From Tubiluchus corallicola (Eukaryota > Priapulida > Priapulimorpha > Priapulimorphida > Tubiluchidae), in the NCBI GenBank assembly GCA_030141605.1, contig JAQGDQ010000025.1, positions 292,907-356,906 of the forward strand: DNA of 64,000 bases, in the 5' to 3' direction. Shown piece after piece: positions 1-11,795 of the stretch (its first letter is position 1; each line of letters begins with the position of its first letter). The notes below the pieces were generated by a model. That model searched no databases and was not told where the DNA came from. It saw only the letters and a list, made by a program, of their open reading frames with translations. A program made the position numbers and the translations under genes.

Positions 1-3000
1 CTTTTCTAATCGCCGAGCTCTCTTAGCTGCCTTCCTTTCTCTCCGCTCTCGCTTGCGATCGGTGTCTGACTTTTCTGTCGAACCTTTCATTTCTTTCCTT
101 GATTTCTCTTTAACTTCCTGGGGAGCTAACAGTGTTGCGTTGCTAGCTGTTACAGGTGCCACTTCTTCGACTGTTATTGATGGCAAATTTGACACAATCT
201 TCACTTCTGGGACAGCCTAAACAGTCAAAAGTAGCCAAGCAGATTGAGAGAGTATATTCACTAGTAAAATTATACACTTTACAGGCAGTTCTCAGCAAAA
301 TAGTAAATAACGAGCATTTATTGTGGTAGAATTTTAAAAAGCAGCAAATATTTACTATGCAGGATTCCGATGTACAGTGAACAGTTGCTATAAGAAGAAT
401 TCTGCATTTTCTCAGTTTCAGATGTCTTTCATTTTTTAATCGCCGGGCTCTTTTAGCAGCCTTCTTTTCTTTAAAAATTGAAATAGCAAATAATTTAAGA
501 TTTAAACACTTAATTTCTTATCAAACCACTGCCCTTATACAACATTGCCTTATATCCAACTAGTTAAAAATATAAAGTACCACATCTAGCCAAAAGCACA
601 TAAAGTTAGCATTAAATTGTCTACCTCTTTCGGAGTATAATGGAAGTTTGAAAGAGCGTCTAGTTTCTGAAACAATGTTGCCATCATGTTTTTAATTTCC
701 GCATGTTCCGGTTTTTCTTCCTCCTCTGTTTCACGCTGGAATTCAAAAAGAAACTATATATTAACGCCTGAAAACTAGTCATAAAACATGACAACAGATA
801 AACTAGTTACTTTACTGTTTTTTACAACTAATAAAATGTTCAATTGGTACATGGTCTTTATTAGTTACAAAAGAACTGAACACTTTTTCGATAAACTACC
901 CTGCTGGTTGGGGAAGCCTATGGATAATCATTTAAAATGACTAAAGAAAAAATGCTTCTACTGCGAACAATTTCATGGAGAAGCAGATCGAACAAAAACT
1001 GACAAATACCAAGTTGCTATTCAATAATAACTGTAAATTAACATGCATTATTCACCTGTAACTGAGTCTGTTTGATATATTCCTGCTCGTATATTTCTCC
1101 TAAACTAAGTTTGCTCTTCTCTTGATCAAGAATAATGTTCTTTTTGTACTCATAGGGGTCGCTCTTTGGTTTCTCCTTGCGCTCGACATCATCCCAAGCT
1201 TGGTCTTTGATTCTTTGCTTAATGATGTCTTCCAAAGTCTTGGTGGTCTCCTCTGTGATTAGAGGAGCTGCAAAATATTTAAAAAATGAAAAATAACACG
1301 TGACCCAGAAATTAAATTTTTCTGTTCATTTTTTTCTCGCAGTTGTCTGCTTCAAACACTGTAGAAAAACAGTTCATGTTATAAAGCCGGACTATCCAGC
1401 ATTAGTTATGAGAATGTTTTTAGTAAAATAATGAGCCACTCAGGTTATGACACAATAAGGACTGTTCTGCAAATTTCATAAATGAAGGTAATTCACGACA
1501 ACTGCAGTAAAATGCTCATTACTACAAATAGTATAATTCCTGGAAAATAATTATCCTGTGAACATAACTTTTATCTTTCATATCAGGATCAGGGGTGCTG
1601 TTTTTACGGAGACAAGAAAACCAGCGATGACGAAAATCACAATTTTTTCGAAAAAACAGAAGTCTGATTTTTTAATTAACATTTAAATAGATTTTTTTAC
1701 TGTAACTTTCATATTAAAGGGCAATGAGTCAATGAGTTTTATGAAGTGATTAGGCAATGCATAATGTATAGTTTTTATTTTTAGTAGGCTATGCGATAAT
1801 GCCACGAAATAACAAAATGAAGCAAACATAAACTAAAAATATTTTGACATTGTATCATTCAGTATCAACATAAAAAATGGTAAACCACACATGACATTTA
1901 AAGTTTTAATATCATAAACAATGCTAGATTAAAACTAGGACCCAATTTAGGCTTGTTCTTGTAAATAAATCCTTATATACTAGTGTTGAAGAAGCACGGA
2001 TCATAACCATTATTTCCAACAGTCAAACGTCTAACCAAGGATAATTCCACCATAATATTTGCCACAAAGTAGCAAGAAAACTCTCAGATTATTATTATAT
2101 CTACTACTATGTCTAATTACAAGGTGACAAACTGATTTCAACAAATTATCAGGGTAGCCATTTTTGTTGTAATTTATTTGTAATATGATTTAGCAGTGTT
2201 TCAAATAACCTTCTGAAAAACAGTACAATTATTTTTACTCCTCAACAATCACATCCTTGAACTTGATTACAATCATAATTTAATTACGAGTTGGATTCCT
2301 TGGGGGTGGAAAATTTTTCAGACTTTCTGGGGTAGTATTGCTTTCATGTAGTCGTCTAGTTGATACTAAACTAATGCAATTTGTAATGATATTATCGTGA
2401 TGTCCACAGAAAGCTTAAGAAAAATATCAAGAACATGATTTAAGTTAAACAACCCCTAAAGGCAAGAATGGTAAAAAGTTAATATTTGTAATCATGGTTG
2501 ACATGACAACTGTGTTTTCTGCAAACTTTACACAACAAACTCTGAATTGCTGCCTTTATAATTTGCTGTAATTTTCTCCCCAATTGGTATGTGCAGTTAA
2601 ATACCAAAATGGTGAAACGACTAGATTATACATGTAAAAGCAAGAAACTTATAATTCAATAAAAAAAACACAGATGACATGCAAAAAACCTTCCTCAGCA
2701 TATCCTGAAACCAGGGCCGGTCTAACCCCTCATGAGGCTCTAAGCACTGAAAAGATTACGGCACCCTCATGTATGTGTAATTTAGGATAAAAATGTACTA
2801 AAGTGTAAAATGAAATGTTATATTTCGAAATGAAAAAACTTGCAGTAAGATTTATTTACAGTAAATAATGGGCAATCAAAAGCAACATTTTCCTGTTTTC
2901 AGCTTCGCCGCATTTTTATAAGCATTATCACACTTGAAATATATTATGGCACATTATATAATATAATCAGTCAATATCATCACATGAGCAGTTAGCAGTT

Positions 3001-4341
3001 CACACTGCTCAGTAGAATCTTGATGCCCATCCGTACCATCATAATATTGAAACAATCACAAAAACTGTCCACATATTTTGGTATATTTTACTTTTGCGCA
3101 ACTTTTCAGTTTGAAAAAAATGTGTGGGCTCTTTTCCCCTGAGGCCCTAAACGCAAGTTTATTTTGCTTAACGATTAATCCATGGATGCACGAAACAGTG
3201 AAAAACTCATTTTACATTTTACAGCCTTTGATATACTTACGAGGATTCACCGTGTGATCAAACAGCAAGTGTTCCTCCAGTAAGCTGTTATCAGGACGTT
3301 TGGCTGCCGAAACTTCTCCAGTTAACTGCCAAGGTTTGTCAGATAACTTCTCCTCCTCCATAGCTGCTATTGTTTGCCTAATCTGTTCAACAACAAGAAC
3401 ATTGTACGTGGCATAAACATATGCACATACAGACACGCAAAACGACCATATGATCCAAGAAATGCAAATTTGCCAGAAAAATGTGAAAAGAAAATTAACA
3501 ACTGTACTTCACTTACTCTGAGGAAGCACTAGGTCGCCATAACAGCTGACCAGTTCTCTAAGTGCAGTGTTTTTCATTTAATTGTTGTCTATATAAGCAT
3601 TCATCCTCCCGTATTGGTGACTATTATAAAGGTCTGTGTCTCTAGCGAATTAACGGCCATTTCTATTTGTTTCCAAGCACTGCTAGTTTATCATGGATTA
3701 AACTCCTTTAGGACTAAATGTTTTAAACGTTTATGTTGAAATGATGACATATTGCTGTTTAGTATGAGTGAGCATTCTCTACCAGAAAGCCAATTCAAAT
3801 CGAATTGAATTTGTGACTTTCGAACTCAAATCAAACCAAATTTGTAGATTTCGAATCCAAGTCGAATTTTAATTGAGTTTTATAGACTTTCGAATCGCTA
3901 ATAAAAAATGGTTTCACAAAAATCATGCACATTATTTGATTTTCTTCTGCAGTAAAAACTAGTGATAATTTGTTTAAAAATTCTGCACAGAAATCGCAGC
4001 TAAAATGCGCTGATTGCACAATGTTTCAAACGTTTTAATGAAAAGAACGTATGTAGTTAAAGTGCTGAATTATTCAAATCTACAATTTTAGATTCCAATC
4101 GAATTTGAACAAAAAAACTCACTTGAATCTAATTCGAACGTTCGATGCTTACCTCTACTGCTTAGTAAATACGAAAGAGGCATTTGCAACAACACATTAC
4201 CATTTAATGAGTGCCTCATACTACTACTACTACTGCTACCACTACCACACCACTACCACGACTACTACTACCACGACCACGACCACTAAGACTACCACTA
4301 CTACTACTACTACTACTACTAATAATAATAATAATAATAAT

Positions 4342-4377
<36 letters not shown>

Positions 4378-7342
4378 AACAATAATAAGAAATGGCGCCT
4401 CATTTTGCTGATTACTGCAAATTCATTTACAAAAATACAATTTTGTACTACAAGACATTACATGATTTAAGAAGAGCAAAATGGCTATTATGTCATCAGT
4501 ATTACCCGATCTTGCCGTTTCTCAAAACTTGACTTTTCCATTTCAGCAGATTTTGCATTTGCAGTTGAGGTATCATCACTGTCCACTGCTTCGGCATCAC
4601 TAAAAATAGATTAATGATGAAGAACAAGTATTTTAATAGAATCACACATTCTGGCTGATCAAATGTTAAAACGAAAACGTGAAAGTATGCCACGCTATGC
4701 TAAAAAAATCACCAATTTTAAAGGTACAATTATATGCACTGAGATATCTCAATGGCTTTTGGACATAAATGATAATTACGCTGCGAATTAAACTATAAAT
4801 AATGTTCTAAAAATAACGTTAATGCAGTTAATCATTTACACCTGCTTATTCTCCCAAAACAATAAACAGCTTAAGAAAATTAATCCAAAGTCAATAAAAT
4901 CATGCTGATATGTTATACATACTCATTAATTTGTTCTTCTGTCTCTACTTCCCCATCCATTGACATTGGGGCATCGAAAAAATCTTCGTATTTTACTTCC
5001 CGGGCATGTATACCATCCTGAAACAACAACAGCAATGGTAAACAACTGCTAAAAGAAAAACCAAAACCGAAATCACTGATTACTTGGGATGCAGGGAGAT
5101 GCAACGCGAATTAAGTTGTTTTAAAAGTTTAAAATTTTTAAAGTTGAATAATATTTAGAAAGATGACTGCAAGCCATAGGAACAGCAATCGAGATATTTA
5201 GTGCTAAATAAAATTGTTTACACGACAAAAATGACTCCAAAAATATATACGAGAATGAGTACCTCACTCACTTCAGCAGTCTTTATAAGAGTGCTACATT
5301 AACAACAGATGGAAAAGCTTAATCCACCATGTAGAAATATTCTCAGTATCTTGTTTCCTTAGTACCAGAAAGAAACATGCAAATAATATATACATCGTGA
5401 TCATGCCATATATTATGCATCCCTTGTGTGCTTACTGTTTCATATTTCACACTTCTAGAATCATTGTGACTCATAAGTAGATTTAAACCTTTTATTCCTG
5501 AATAAAGAATTGAGCAGTGAGTTAACGTCTACTAACAAACCTCATCTTCACTAGAAGTGATGTCGTTAAAATAATCCACATCATTTTCGTCATCAGGTTC
5601 TGATTGCTTATTCTTGTGTCGTCTTTCCTCTTTTTTGTCCTCTTCCTCTAAAAATGATTCCATGTCAGCTAGCTTAAAGAATTGGTCATCTACCACAGAT
5701 CTTTTCTTTAATCTAAAGTTGTCATCAGTTTTTATGTCATTGTCGCTACTAGTGCCATCTTCATCGCTTGGTTCATAAGCACTGTTGACTGCATTAAAAT
5801 CGAAATCTATTTCAGAGTCCGAGCCGCTTTCAATACCACTACGGGCTGACAATGTCTCTGCTTTCTCATCACTCAAATCCAAATCGGGTTCTTCTTGCTG
5901 TTGATGTTCATTAACAGGCACTACACCATCACGTGTTTCTTCGTGCGGAAGTTGCGAAGCACTAAATGACGACAATAAGAAAGGGTTGCTGTAACTACGT
6001 AAAGAAAGCAATTTCGAACATTTGGTAACACTTCTTGAAATTGCTTTGACCAAGGTTTTAATCTGTGTATTATTCTGCAATTCAAGCTGCTGCCAAATCT
6101 GTTCATCATCAAATTTATCAATGACAAGTTTTGGCAGTGCGGTCCTGGCAGTCGAAGATTCCTGGCTTTTTGCATTGTCATATAGGCGTTTTGCAAATTT
6201 TTGTAGCTGAAATGCTTTTTGATATGTGCTGCTATCTGAACTGCAATAAAAAGAAATAAAATCGCAAAGACACACTTATATGTAAAAATAACACTTTAGA
6301 TAGTTTTTTTGGTGAAAAAGACTACTGAAGCTATTATCTACCAGGAAACTGGTGCAGTGCTCACTTAATAAAATTAGGCTTATTAGGATAAGAGTGACAA
6401 AGGTCTAAATAAAAACCATAAATGGAAAGAATGCTTTGAGTCGATTTCATCTGCCATATTACCCAGCTATTTTTTGCATTGCCAAAGGATACATATATAC
6501 AAAACACACATCTGAACATGGGGTAAACTGCCTGTGCCATGAGATAGGCCAAGGTTTCAATGCACTGCCATCATCCAGTAAAACCTGTAAATTCTGCTAT
6601 TGGGTGGTCTAGCTTTCAGTGCAATGAGGATGCGGCTAGACTGTCTAAGCATAAATGAAAAGTGAATTTTCATAGCTCTGGTGTCCGACATCGCTAATTT
6701 ATTTGACATATCAAAAATTTTAAAATCAGGTACAACAGGCCAAAGTCTAGATTCTTCAGAGTTTTCAGCAATGTTTCACACTAATGAAAAATGCAAACAA
6801 GATATGGTAATTACATAAATGGTATGGCATATTTTGATTTCCACAGTCCTGCCTTTCCCTTAGATTGTGAATAGGATTTATGCTATAAATGAACAAGTCG
6901 TACATTGAACAATGAAGACGATTCTTAAAAATGGTTTTTAAATAATATTACTTTTTGACAACTTTGGGGTAGTCAGCCGTTTTAATGTCAGGCATAGAAT
7001 AATATAAAACAGAATATTTGCAATTATTGAAGATAAGTTTGGGTGTTGAACATTTTAGGTAATTGGTTCTGGCGCCAATGCTTGCCTTGGCAATTATTCG
7101 GACTCTATGTTTTCTTTCTCATTGGAAAGATCACTAACGTCAAACGTACAACCGACAGCAAATGATTTATTTGTATTGGGTATAAAAAATTAAATTGTTA
7201 ATTTGAACCAATGCTAAAATGGATACAAGTCATATCATAATAATAGTACTAGTAGTAGTACTAGTACTAATATTCACTTTTTAAGGCTTCTAGTTTCACG
7301 AGTAGTTTATCTAACTCAATGGTGATTCTTTTACGAGTTAGA

Positions 7343-7395
<53 letters not shown>

Positions 7396-7551
7396 CCTAT
7401 TTTACAGTATTGACAGGAACGAGTAGATCGTTCACAAAAAATCGCACGAACATCATGCATACCTAATGTATTTATGTGGTTCACGAGTTACGTGTGCTAA
7501 TTCAGTTAACAAATCGTCTAAAATACACCCGCATTTTTCTGAAGCAGACAT
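1..7551 (-). CDS. MPHOSPH10: MPHOSPH10 (MPP10), U3 snoRNP protein; 5' eight exons, 3' end off the left edge
   Basis: MPP10 binds the U3 snoRNP with IMP3 and IMP4 in the nucleolar SSU processome and is needed for 18S pre-rRNA cleavage. Coding exons (minus strand, all GT-AG): 7463-7551, 5541-6240, 4923-5017, 4506-4599, 3241-3382, 1056-1267, 625-735 and 1-216 (continuing left). Phases join without a frameshift into 553 codons; the vertebrate protein is about 680 residues, so roughly 110-130 are missing. Start ATG is 7551-7549. Family hallmarks seen: an [14 protein letters not shown] segment near residue 90, long acidic Ser/Asp/Glu stretches, [39 protein letters not shown], then [16 protein letters not shown] and [16 protein letters not shown]. 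Exon 7 encodes [15 protein letters not shown]; exon 8 encodes [14 protein letters not shown] and a basic Lys/Arg tail. Introns hold MITEs and microsatellites. Identification is firm; exon ends rest on phase and motif continuity. Confidence 0.95.
431..470 (-). pseudogene. Duplicated 40-bp fragment of MPHOSPH10 exon 8 inside intron 7
   Basis: This intronic stretch aligns without gaps to positions 1-40 of the window, which are exon 8, at 34 of 40 bases by eye. Read on the minus strand it gives [11 protein letters not shown], against [12 protein letters not shown] in the exon. It has no splice sites of its own that I can see, so it looks like a decayed partial exon duplication and not an alternative exon. 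Confidence 0.6.
2711..3160. repeat. Probable decayed dispersed repeat in MPHOSPH10 intron 5
   Basis: The left edge reads CAGGGCCGGTCTAACCCC and the interior holds two similar GC-rich phrases (GAGGCTCTAAGCACTG near 2734 and GAGGCCCTAAACGCAAG near 3141) in otherwise AT-rich intron DNA. CAGGGCCGG-type ends followed by 'gaggccctaag' phrases are typical of old animal transposon remnants. I see no clear terminal repeat pair or target duplication, so class and borders are uncertain. Confidence 0.35.
3763..4157. mobile_element. hAT-like MITE in MPHOSPH10 intron 4
   Basis: It is flanked by an 8-bp direct repeat with one mismatch (CTGTTTAG at 3755-3762, CTGCTTAG at 4158-4165), the usual hAT target length. 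The first 14 bases (TATGAGTGAGCATT) match the inverted complement of the last 14 at about 10 positions. Both sides carry many TTCGAAT/AATTCGA-type words in inverted arrangement. There is no coding capacity, so it is non-autonomous. A compound microsatellite follows directly. Confidence 0.6.
4219..4389. repeat. Compound trinucleotide microsatellite (ACT/ACC)n-(AAT)n-(AAC)n
   Basis: Successive runs of ACT and ACC, then AAT, then AAC triplets, within MPHOSPH10 intron 4. Plus-strand open frames here give only poly-Thr/poly-Asn and are not genes. Confidence 0.95.
7347..7392. repeat. (TA)n microsatellite
   Basis: About 46 bases of uninterrupted alternating T and A in MPHOSPH10 intron 1, roughly 70 bp downstream (minus strand) of the first splice donor. 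Confidence 0.97.
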
Positions 7552-9330
7552 GATTAATAACAGAGTTGAAAGTTGTTGATCAAAGCTTATGAATTTATTA
7601 CGACTTTACGAGCCGAGCAACCCAGCCGAAGATACAGCACTTAACGCATTGAGCACGTGTATGAGATTATGAGTATATTTTTGAGAACGAGTAGAGTATG
7701 CTGAGTAGCGCCATCTACTGTTCATATTGAAAGCTTTAGATGTTTCATTAGAACTGGAAGTTTAGAACACAGATTGATCGATATGAGCTTTTGAATACTT
7801 GGGAGTGGTGCTGACAGCAATTTATCATAACATTATCGAGTAGATTACTGCTGTGCTTACCTGTTGAGCAGATTTCTCTTATTATTCAACTTCTACCTGC
7901 CCAGTGTTTGCAATAAACGTTATGGGAATAGTTTTATGATGATAAACATCAATTTAATTTTAATTTTAATTCAATATTTTTTGCTCAAATACATATAATG
8001 TACATTGCAAAACACTAAATATAATCCATACTTATGAAATAATAAGTACATATAAAATTAATTCATATAAGCTTTGTGCACAAAGTTATTTTGATAGACA
8101 GTGATAATTTTTTTTATTGTATTGTGGCATTGTTAAGTTGACTGCCTAATTAAAATGTAATACACTGATACAAGAACCCCGTTAAATATTGCTTTTCGGC
8201 AATGAAAGAAAAATCACATAAGAACAGCAAGTATTCCAGCTTTGAGATTTTAAAAAAACAGAACTTTCCAAAGACAAATGTATGTCGAAAAATGCAGGTT
8301 AGATGAAATGAAAGATGTGATAGAAAGATGTTACAGCAAATTTTAAAAACTGTATAAATGGGATCGGAAATGTTTTTTATGCCACAGGTAGCAAAGGATA
8401 CTACTGAGCATCTTTTTGAAATTAAAGCTGTGCATATCAACAAGTTGGGCCTATCTGCACAAGATATAAGTGAATAGAACATAGATTAATTACTACTGAC
8501 TAGGATGTTGCATAAATTATACTTTACGTATACTTTATGTTGAAAATAAAAATATAATTAAAGACGAGTGAACAGTAAAGGCAAGTTGACATAAAAGACA
8601 TTTGGTGTGATTCGGTCATGAAGAGGATAGAGAGCGTATCCACGGTAGCTTTTATATAAAGTTGCGACTATAAGAATCATGGCTATGGCAAGTTGACAAC
8701 TATGACCATCAATTATAACAAGAATAATACGTTATAACATATTAATGACAACAACAGCAGAACAACAACAATTATTGAATACTTTTTTGTCAGGATCGTC
8801 GGCCCGGCTGTCATTCTGTCACGGACCAATAAACAAATATGCAGATGTCCAATAAACTGAACGAATGTGACTGTAAAACAGCATGTACGTGCGTCGTTTC
8901 ACTGTGAAATTACTGTTGTTGTGAGAGCCGAATCCGCGAAATTGTTGATGTCCATTTTAGGCTTTATTGTTTATTTTATGTGTTATTTTGTTACATTTTA
9001 GCTGAAGTATTCTATTTTATAATTAGCTTCAAAATAATCGTAGTCTGACAGGTGACTGTAATTGAAAGAACCTTTTAATGACGTCTAGTACTATTGGCTA
9101 AAGTCGAATTTGCCGGCAGCTTATTTTGAATTTGGATACATGTTTTTGTAAAAATTTATGTTTGCATATTAGCAAGTTTAAACTAGCAGCCTACTTGTAC
9201 AACAACTTGTTGTCACTCGCCCTGAGATAAAAGGGATTTAGGCATCCGATGGATGGATGGAGGATTCTATTTTAAATAAATTAGGCCTACGGTGTATTCT
9301 AAATTTTTGGTGGAGTGACTGACTTATCGA
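7552..9330. other. Intergenic/5' flank upstream of MPHOSPH10
   Basis: The MPHOSPH10 promoter should lie in the first few hundred bases here. No TATA box is obvious, as is usual for a housekeeping gene. A CTCF-type word is at 7708-7720. The stretch around 8800-8960 is richer in CpG (GATCGTCGGCCCGG near 8795, GCGTCGTTTC near 8891) and could be a promoter or first non-coding exon of the plus-strand zinc-finger gene, but that is a guess. No supported ORF is present. Confidence 0.5.
7708..7720 (-). promoter_or_regulatory. Candidate CTCF-type site upstream of MPHOSPH10
   Basis: GCGCCATCTACTG fits the CTCF core written as GCGCCMYCTRSTG at every position. It lies about 157 bp upstream of the MPHOSPH10 start codon, between that gene and the plus-strand genes. 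A single motif match of this kind can occur by chance. Confidence 0.35.
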
Positions 9331-9979
9331 CGGCGCTATTACACTTTCGCACCGCCTAGCTTTTTCTAGGTTATTACTCGTTTCTAGGCTCGTACTTCAT
9401 CATTCTATTATTCTTACGTCATCAGTGAACGTTTCCGCTAATCTAATTGTAATTTAATCATATATTTAGGTATAATTACCAATAATTACGTTTTATTCAC
9501 AGTTCTACACCTGTACAGGGCGTATCGCCATCTTGTTTGTGTGTGTAGTCATGTGACGAATTTCATACTAGTTTAAGCATTATCAGGGCCTAGCTTAAAG
9601 GGCACGTGACACACTTTTATCTTAATTGCATTTACGAAATAAAGAAAAAACCTTTACTTTTATAATCTAATATGTGGGAACACTGTAATACGATACAAAC
9701 TCCGGTGGCTGCAACCATAATAATCATAAATTATGCAAAGAAACTAAAAATACAGGTTAAGGGCCACATACGTCACTGCGCAAGAGCGATTGCGCATTAG
9801 TGGTATAAATACGGTTATTCACGTGGAGCTTTTTGCGTCGGAATTATAAAGCATAAAAAGCAGTAATATTATGGGAATATGGTGTATATTACGCCTCTTG
9901 GTCTGCTTTCTGGCCTGCAGGCGTGAAAAGAACCAATAGGCCAGGAAAAGCTAGGCGGTGCGAAAGTGTAATAGCGCCG
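9331..9979. mobile_element. 649-bp inverted-repeat element (MITE) with target-site duplication
   Basis: The left end begins CGGCGCTATTACACTTTCGC and the right end is its inverted complement; the terminal inverted repeat runs about 37 bp with one mismatch. TTATCGA flanks both ends (9324-9330 and 9980-9986), a 7-bp duplication, or 8 bp if one base of the repeat is counted in it. No ORF is visible inside, so it would depend on a transposase elsewhere. The near-perfect ends suggest it is not old. The TSD length would suit hAT or a related superfamily, but I cannot assign it. Confidence 0.85.
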
Positions 9980-9986
9980 TTATCGA

Positions 9987-11189
9987 CTTATCATCAGTAA
10001 AGACTAACAGTGAGGTACACATTAGTATCAATCAGAAAATATTCTGCTTTATATTCTGGGCAAAATAAGGTTTAGACCTTAAAGAAGAGCCCAAAGACAA
10101 AGGTCAGGTATCAGCATTGGGGCAGATCTTTTCTAAAGAGTGAGGGCTATTGTTTTTTTTTATATTCGATTGGTATAAAGTTCATAGCAAAATTAACGTA
10201 TAAAATGCTAGATTAGTAGTGGTGCATCATTCAGCATATTATCATATGAAGGTTTAACCCCAGTCGGCACTATATCCTGCGTATAAGTACTGGTCACAAA
10301 TCCACCCCTGGGAGAAGTTGTGCTGCACTAGCCAACAGACCATAAATGTCATAAGATGCTAGTCTCAACAATGGTAGCTATTAAGTAACCGCTATTAAAT
10401 GATAGCTATTAATTATTATCACTTACTGATAATTACTAATAACAGGAGACAGCAATAGGAATACACTGAATATTCGGATTGCCGAATTTTTCCCCCAAAT
10501 AGCAGTGTAAAAAAACCTCGATAATAATCATTGAATGTCTCGGTGAAGTTTCATTATACCGAAGTTACTTTTCTAGCAGTTATAACATTGCTTAAAAATC
10601 AATATTTGCCAGATACTTACCAAAATTTGTCCGAAAATTAGTCTCATAGTAAACAACAACACGGCACAACAGCCGAGGTTTTGTTTTATAATTCTATCTG
10701 ATAACTAAAAAAATATGATGCAGCGTTTATGTGGAGTAACTCAACCTTCAGATAGAATTAAAGGCAATGAAAATCAATGAAGTTACGAACTTCTCCAGTA
10801 CCAGTACTATTTTTATTGATGACAAGGTGGAAATGTTTTTGTGAACAAGTCACCATTTTGCAATTCACTATGTTAAAGTGCATCATTGTGGGATTATACA
10901 TAACTATCTTTGCTTAACACCACACGAATGTCATTAACTGTTTGACTACGAATAAATATACTTCCAATTTAGTAAGAACAAACAAATAATATCTTCTTTA
11001 TAATGATTTGTGCCAATAAATAACTGGCAAAGGTGTTAGTAGCCTTGACAACATTGTTATAGGCATTTTAATAGCAAAAAAATGTTTTATATGTATTAAT
11101 TGTTAATTGGTGTTAGCTTGTATGCAGCTAATGGTCGCAGTGCTAGCATAAAAGCAGCACCGTGACATTGGAAGGTTATATACCAATTC
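9987..11189. other. Intergenic AT-rich DNA between MITE and dispersed repeat
   Basis: No supported ORF or RNA gene. It may include intron or 5' untranslated exon of the zinc-finger gene, whose coding exon follows a splice acceptor at 11720. No first exon can be chosen from sequence alone. Confidence 0.5.
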
Positions 11190-11674
11190 TAAAGGGGAAG
11201 AAGAGAGAATTTTAAACTATATTCTAAAGAACTTTCCATACAGAGTTATATTAGTTTGCATTATGTTTACCTGTTTGAAAGACTTCTGTAAATGAAAAGG
11301 AAAATTCTGAATAATTTAAAGTGTTTGCGCCACTTAGTACACCAGTACCGTATCCCAGTGTGCAGCATCGATTCGTCAGAAAACACTTACTGAAAAACAA
11401 CATAAAATATTTTAAACTTTTTTGGTTAGTTAGTGAAGAATATGCTACAAATGTCTTGATTATTTTTTCAAACTTTATGCAATGTTATCTAGACTTTTTT
11501 CAAACGATACTTACCGTTAAAGTGGCTGTGTGTAACATTATTGCGACAGTTATAATTTACAAGTTTAAGCTAATACAAGCCTTGTATGGAGTTGGACAGC
11601 ATGTAAGTGATATAAAATTTCAAGACAAGTTTTTAAATTTATTTAGGAAGAGCGTTTTCTTGTGCTTTAAGTGA
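11190..11674 (+). mobile_element. Dispersed repeat family A, copy 1 (MITE-like)
   Basis: Aligns over nearly its full length with 35365-35819 (same strand) and 54533-55024 (opposite strand). Shared landmarks are GAACTTTCCATACA near the left end, GAAAATTCT, AAAGTGGCTG, GTAAGTGATATAAAATTTC, and the right end GAAGAGCG...TGTGCTTTAAGTGA. The ends are imperfect inverted repeats, clearest in copy 2. A 117-codon open frame at 11321-11674 is inside the repeat and not conserved, so it is not a gene. This copy ends 46 bp before the splice acceptor of the zinc-finger gene. Confidence 0.8.
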
Positions 11675-11795
11675 TCTGTATAGCAGAGCAATAATAATGT
11701 TTTCCTGATATTTGTTGCAGGAGCAAGGTTGTGGTTGAGAACATTCAAAGGCAAGGACAGTTAACTAGTTTTGCTCTGTGCCAGAAAATATTATA

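Noticed and set aside
3123-3146. Histone 3' stem-loop-like GGGCTCTTTTCCCC
   Set aside because: The arms do not pair as the histone stem requires, and there is no histone gene nearby.
4105-4470. 121-codon plus-strand frame rich in Thr and Asn
   Set aside because: It is the translation of a compound trinucleotide microsatellite inside an intron of MPHOSPH10.
11321-11674. 117-codon plus-strand frame
   Set aside because: It lies within dispersed repeat family A and is not open in the other two copies.
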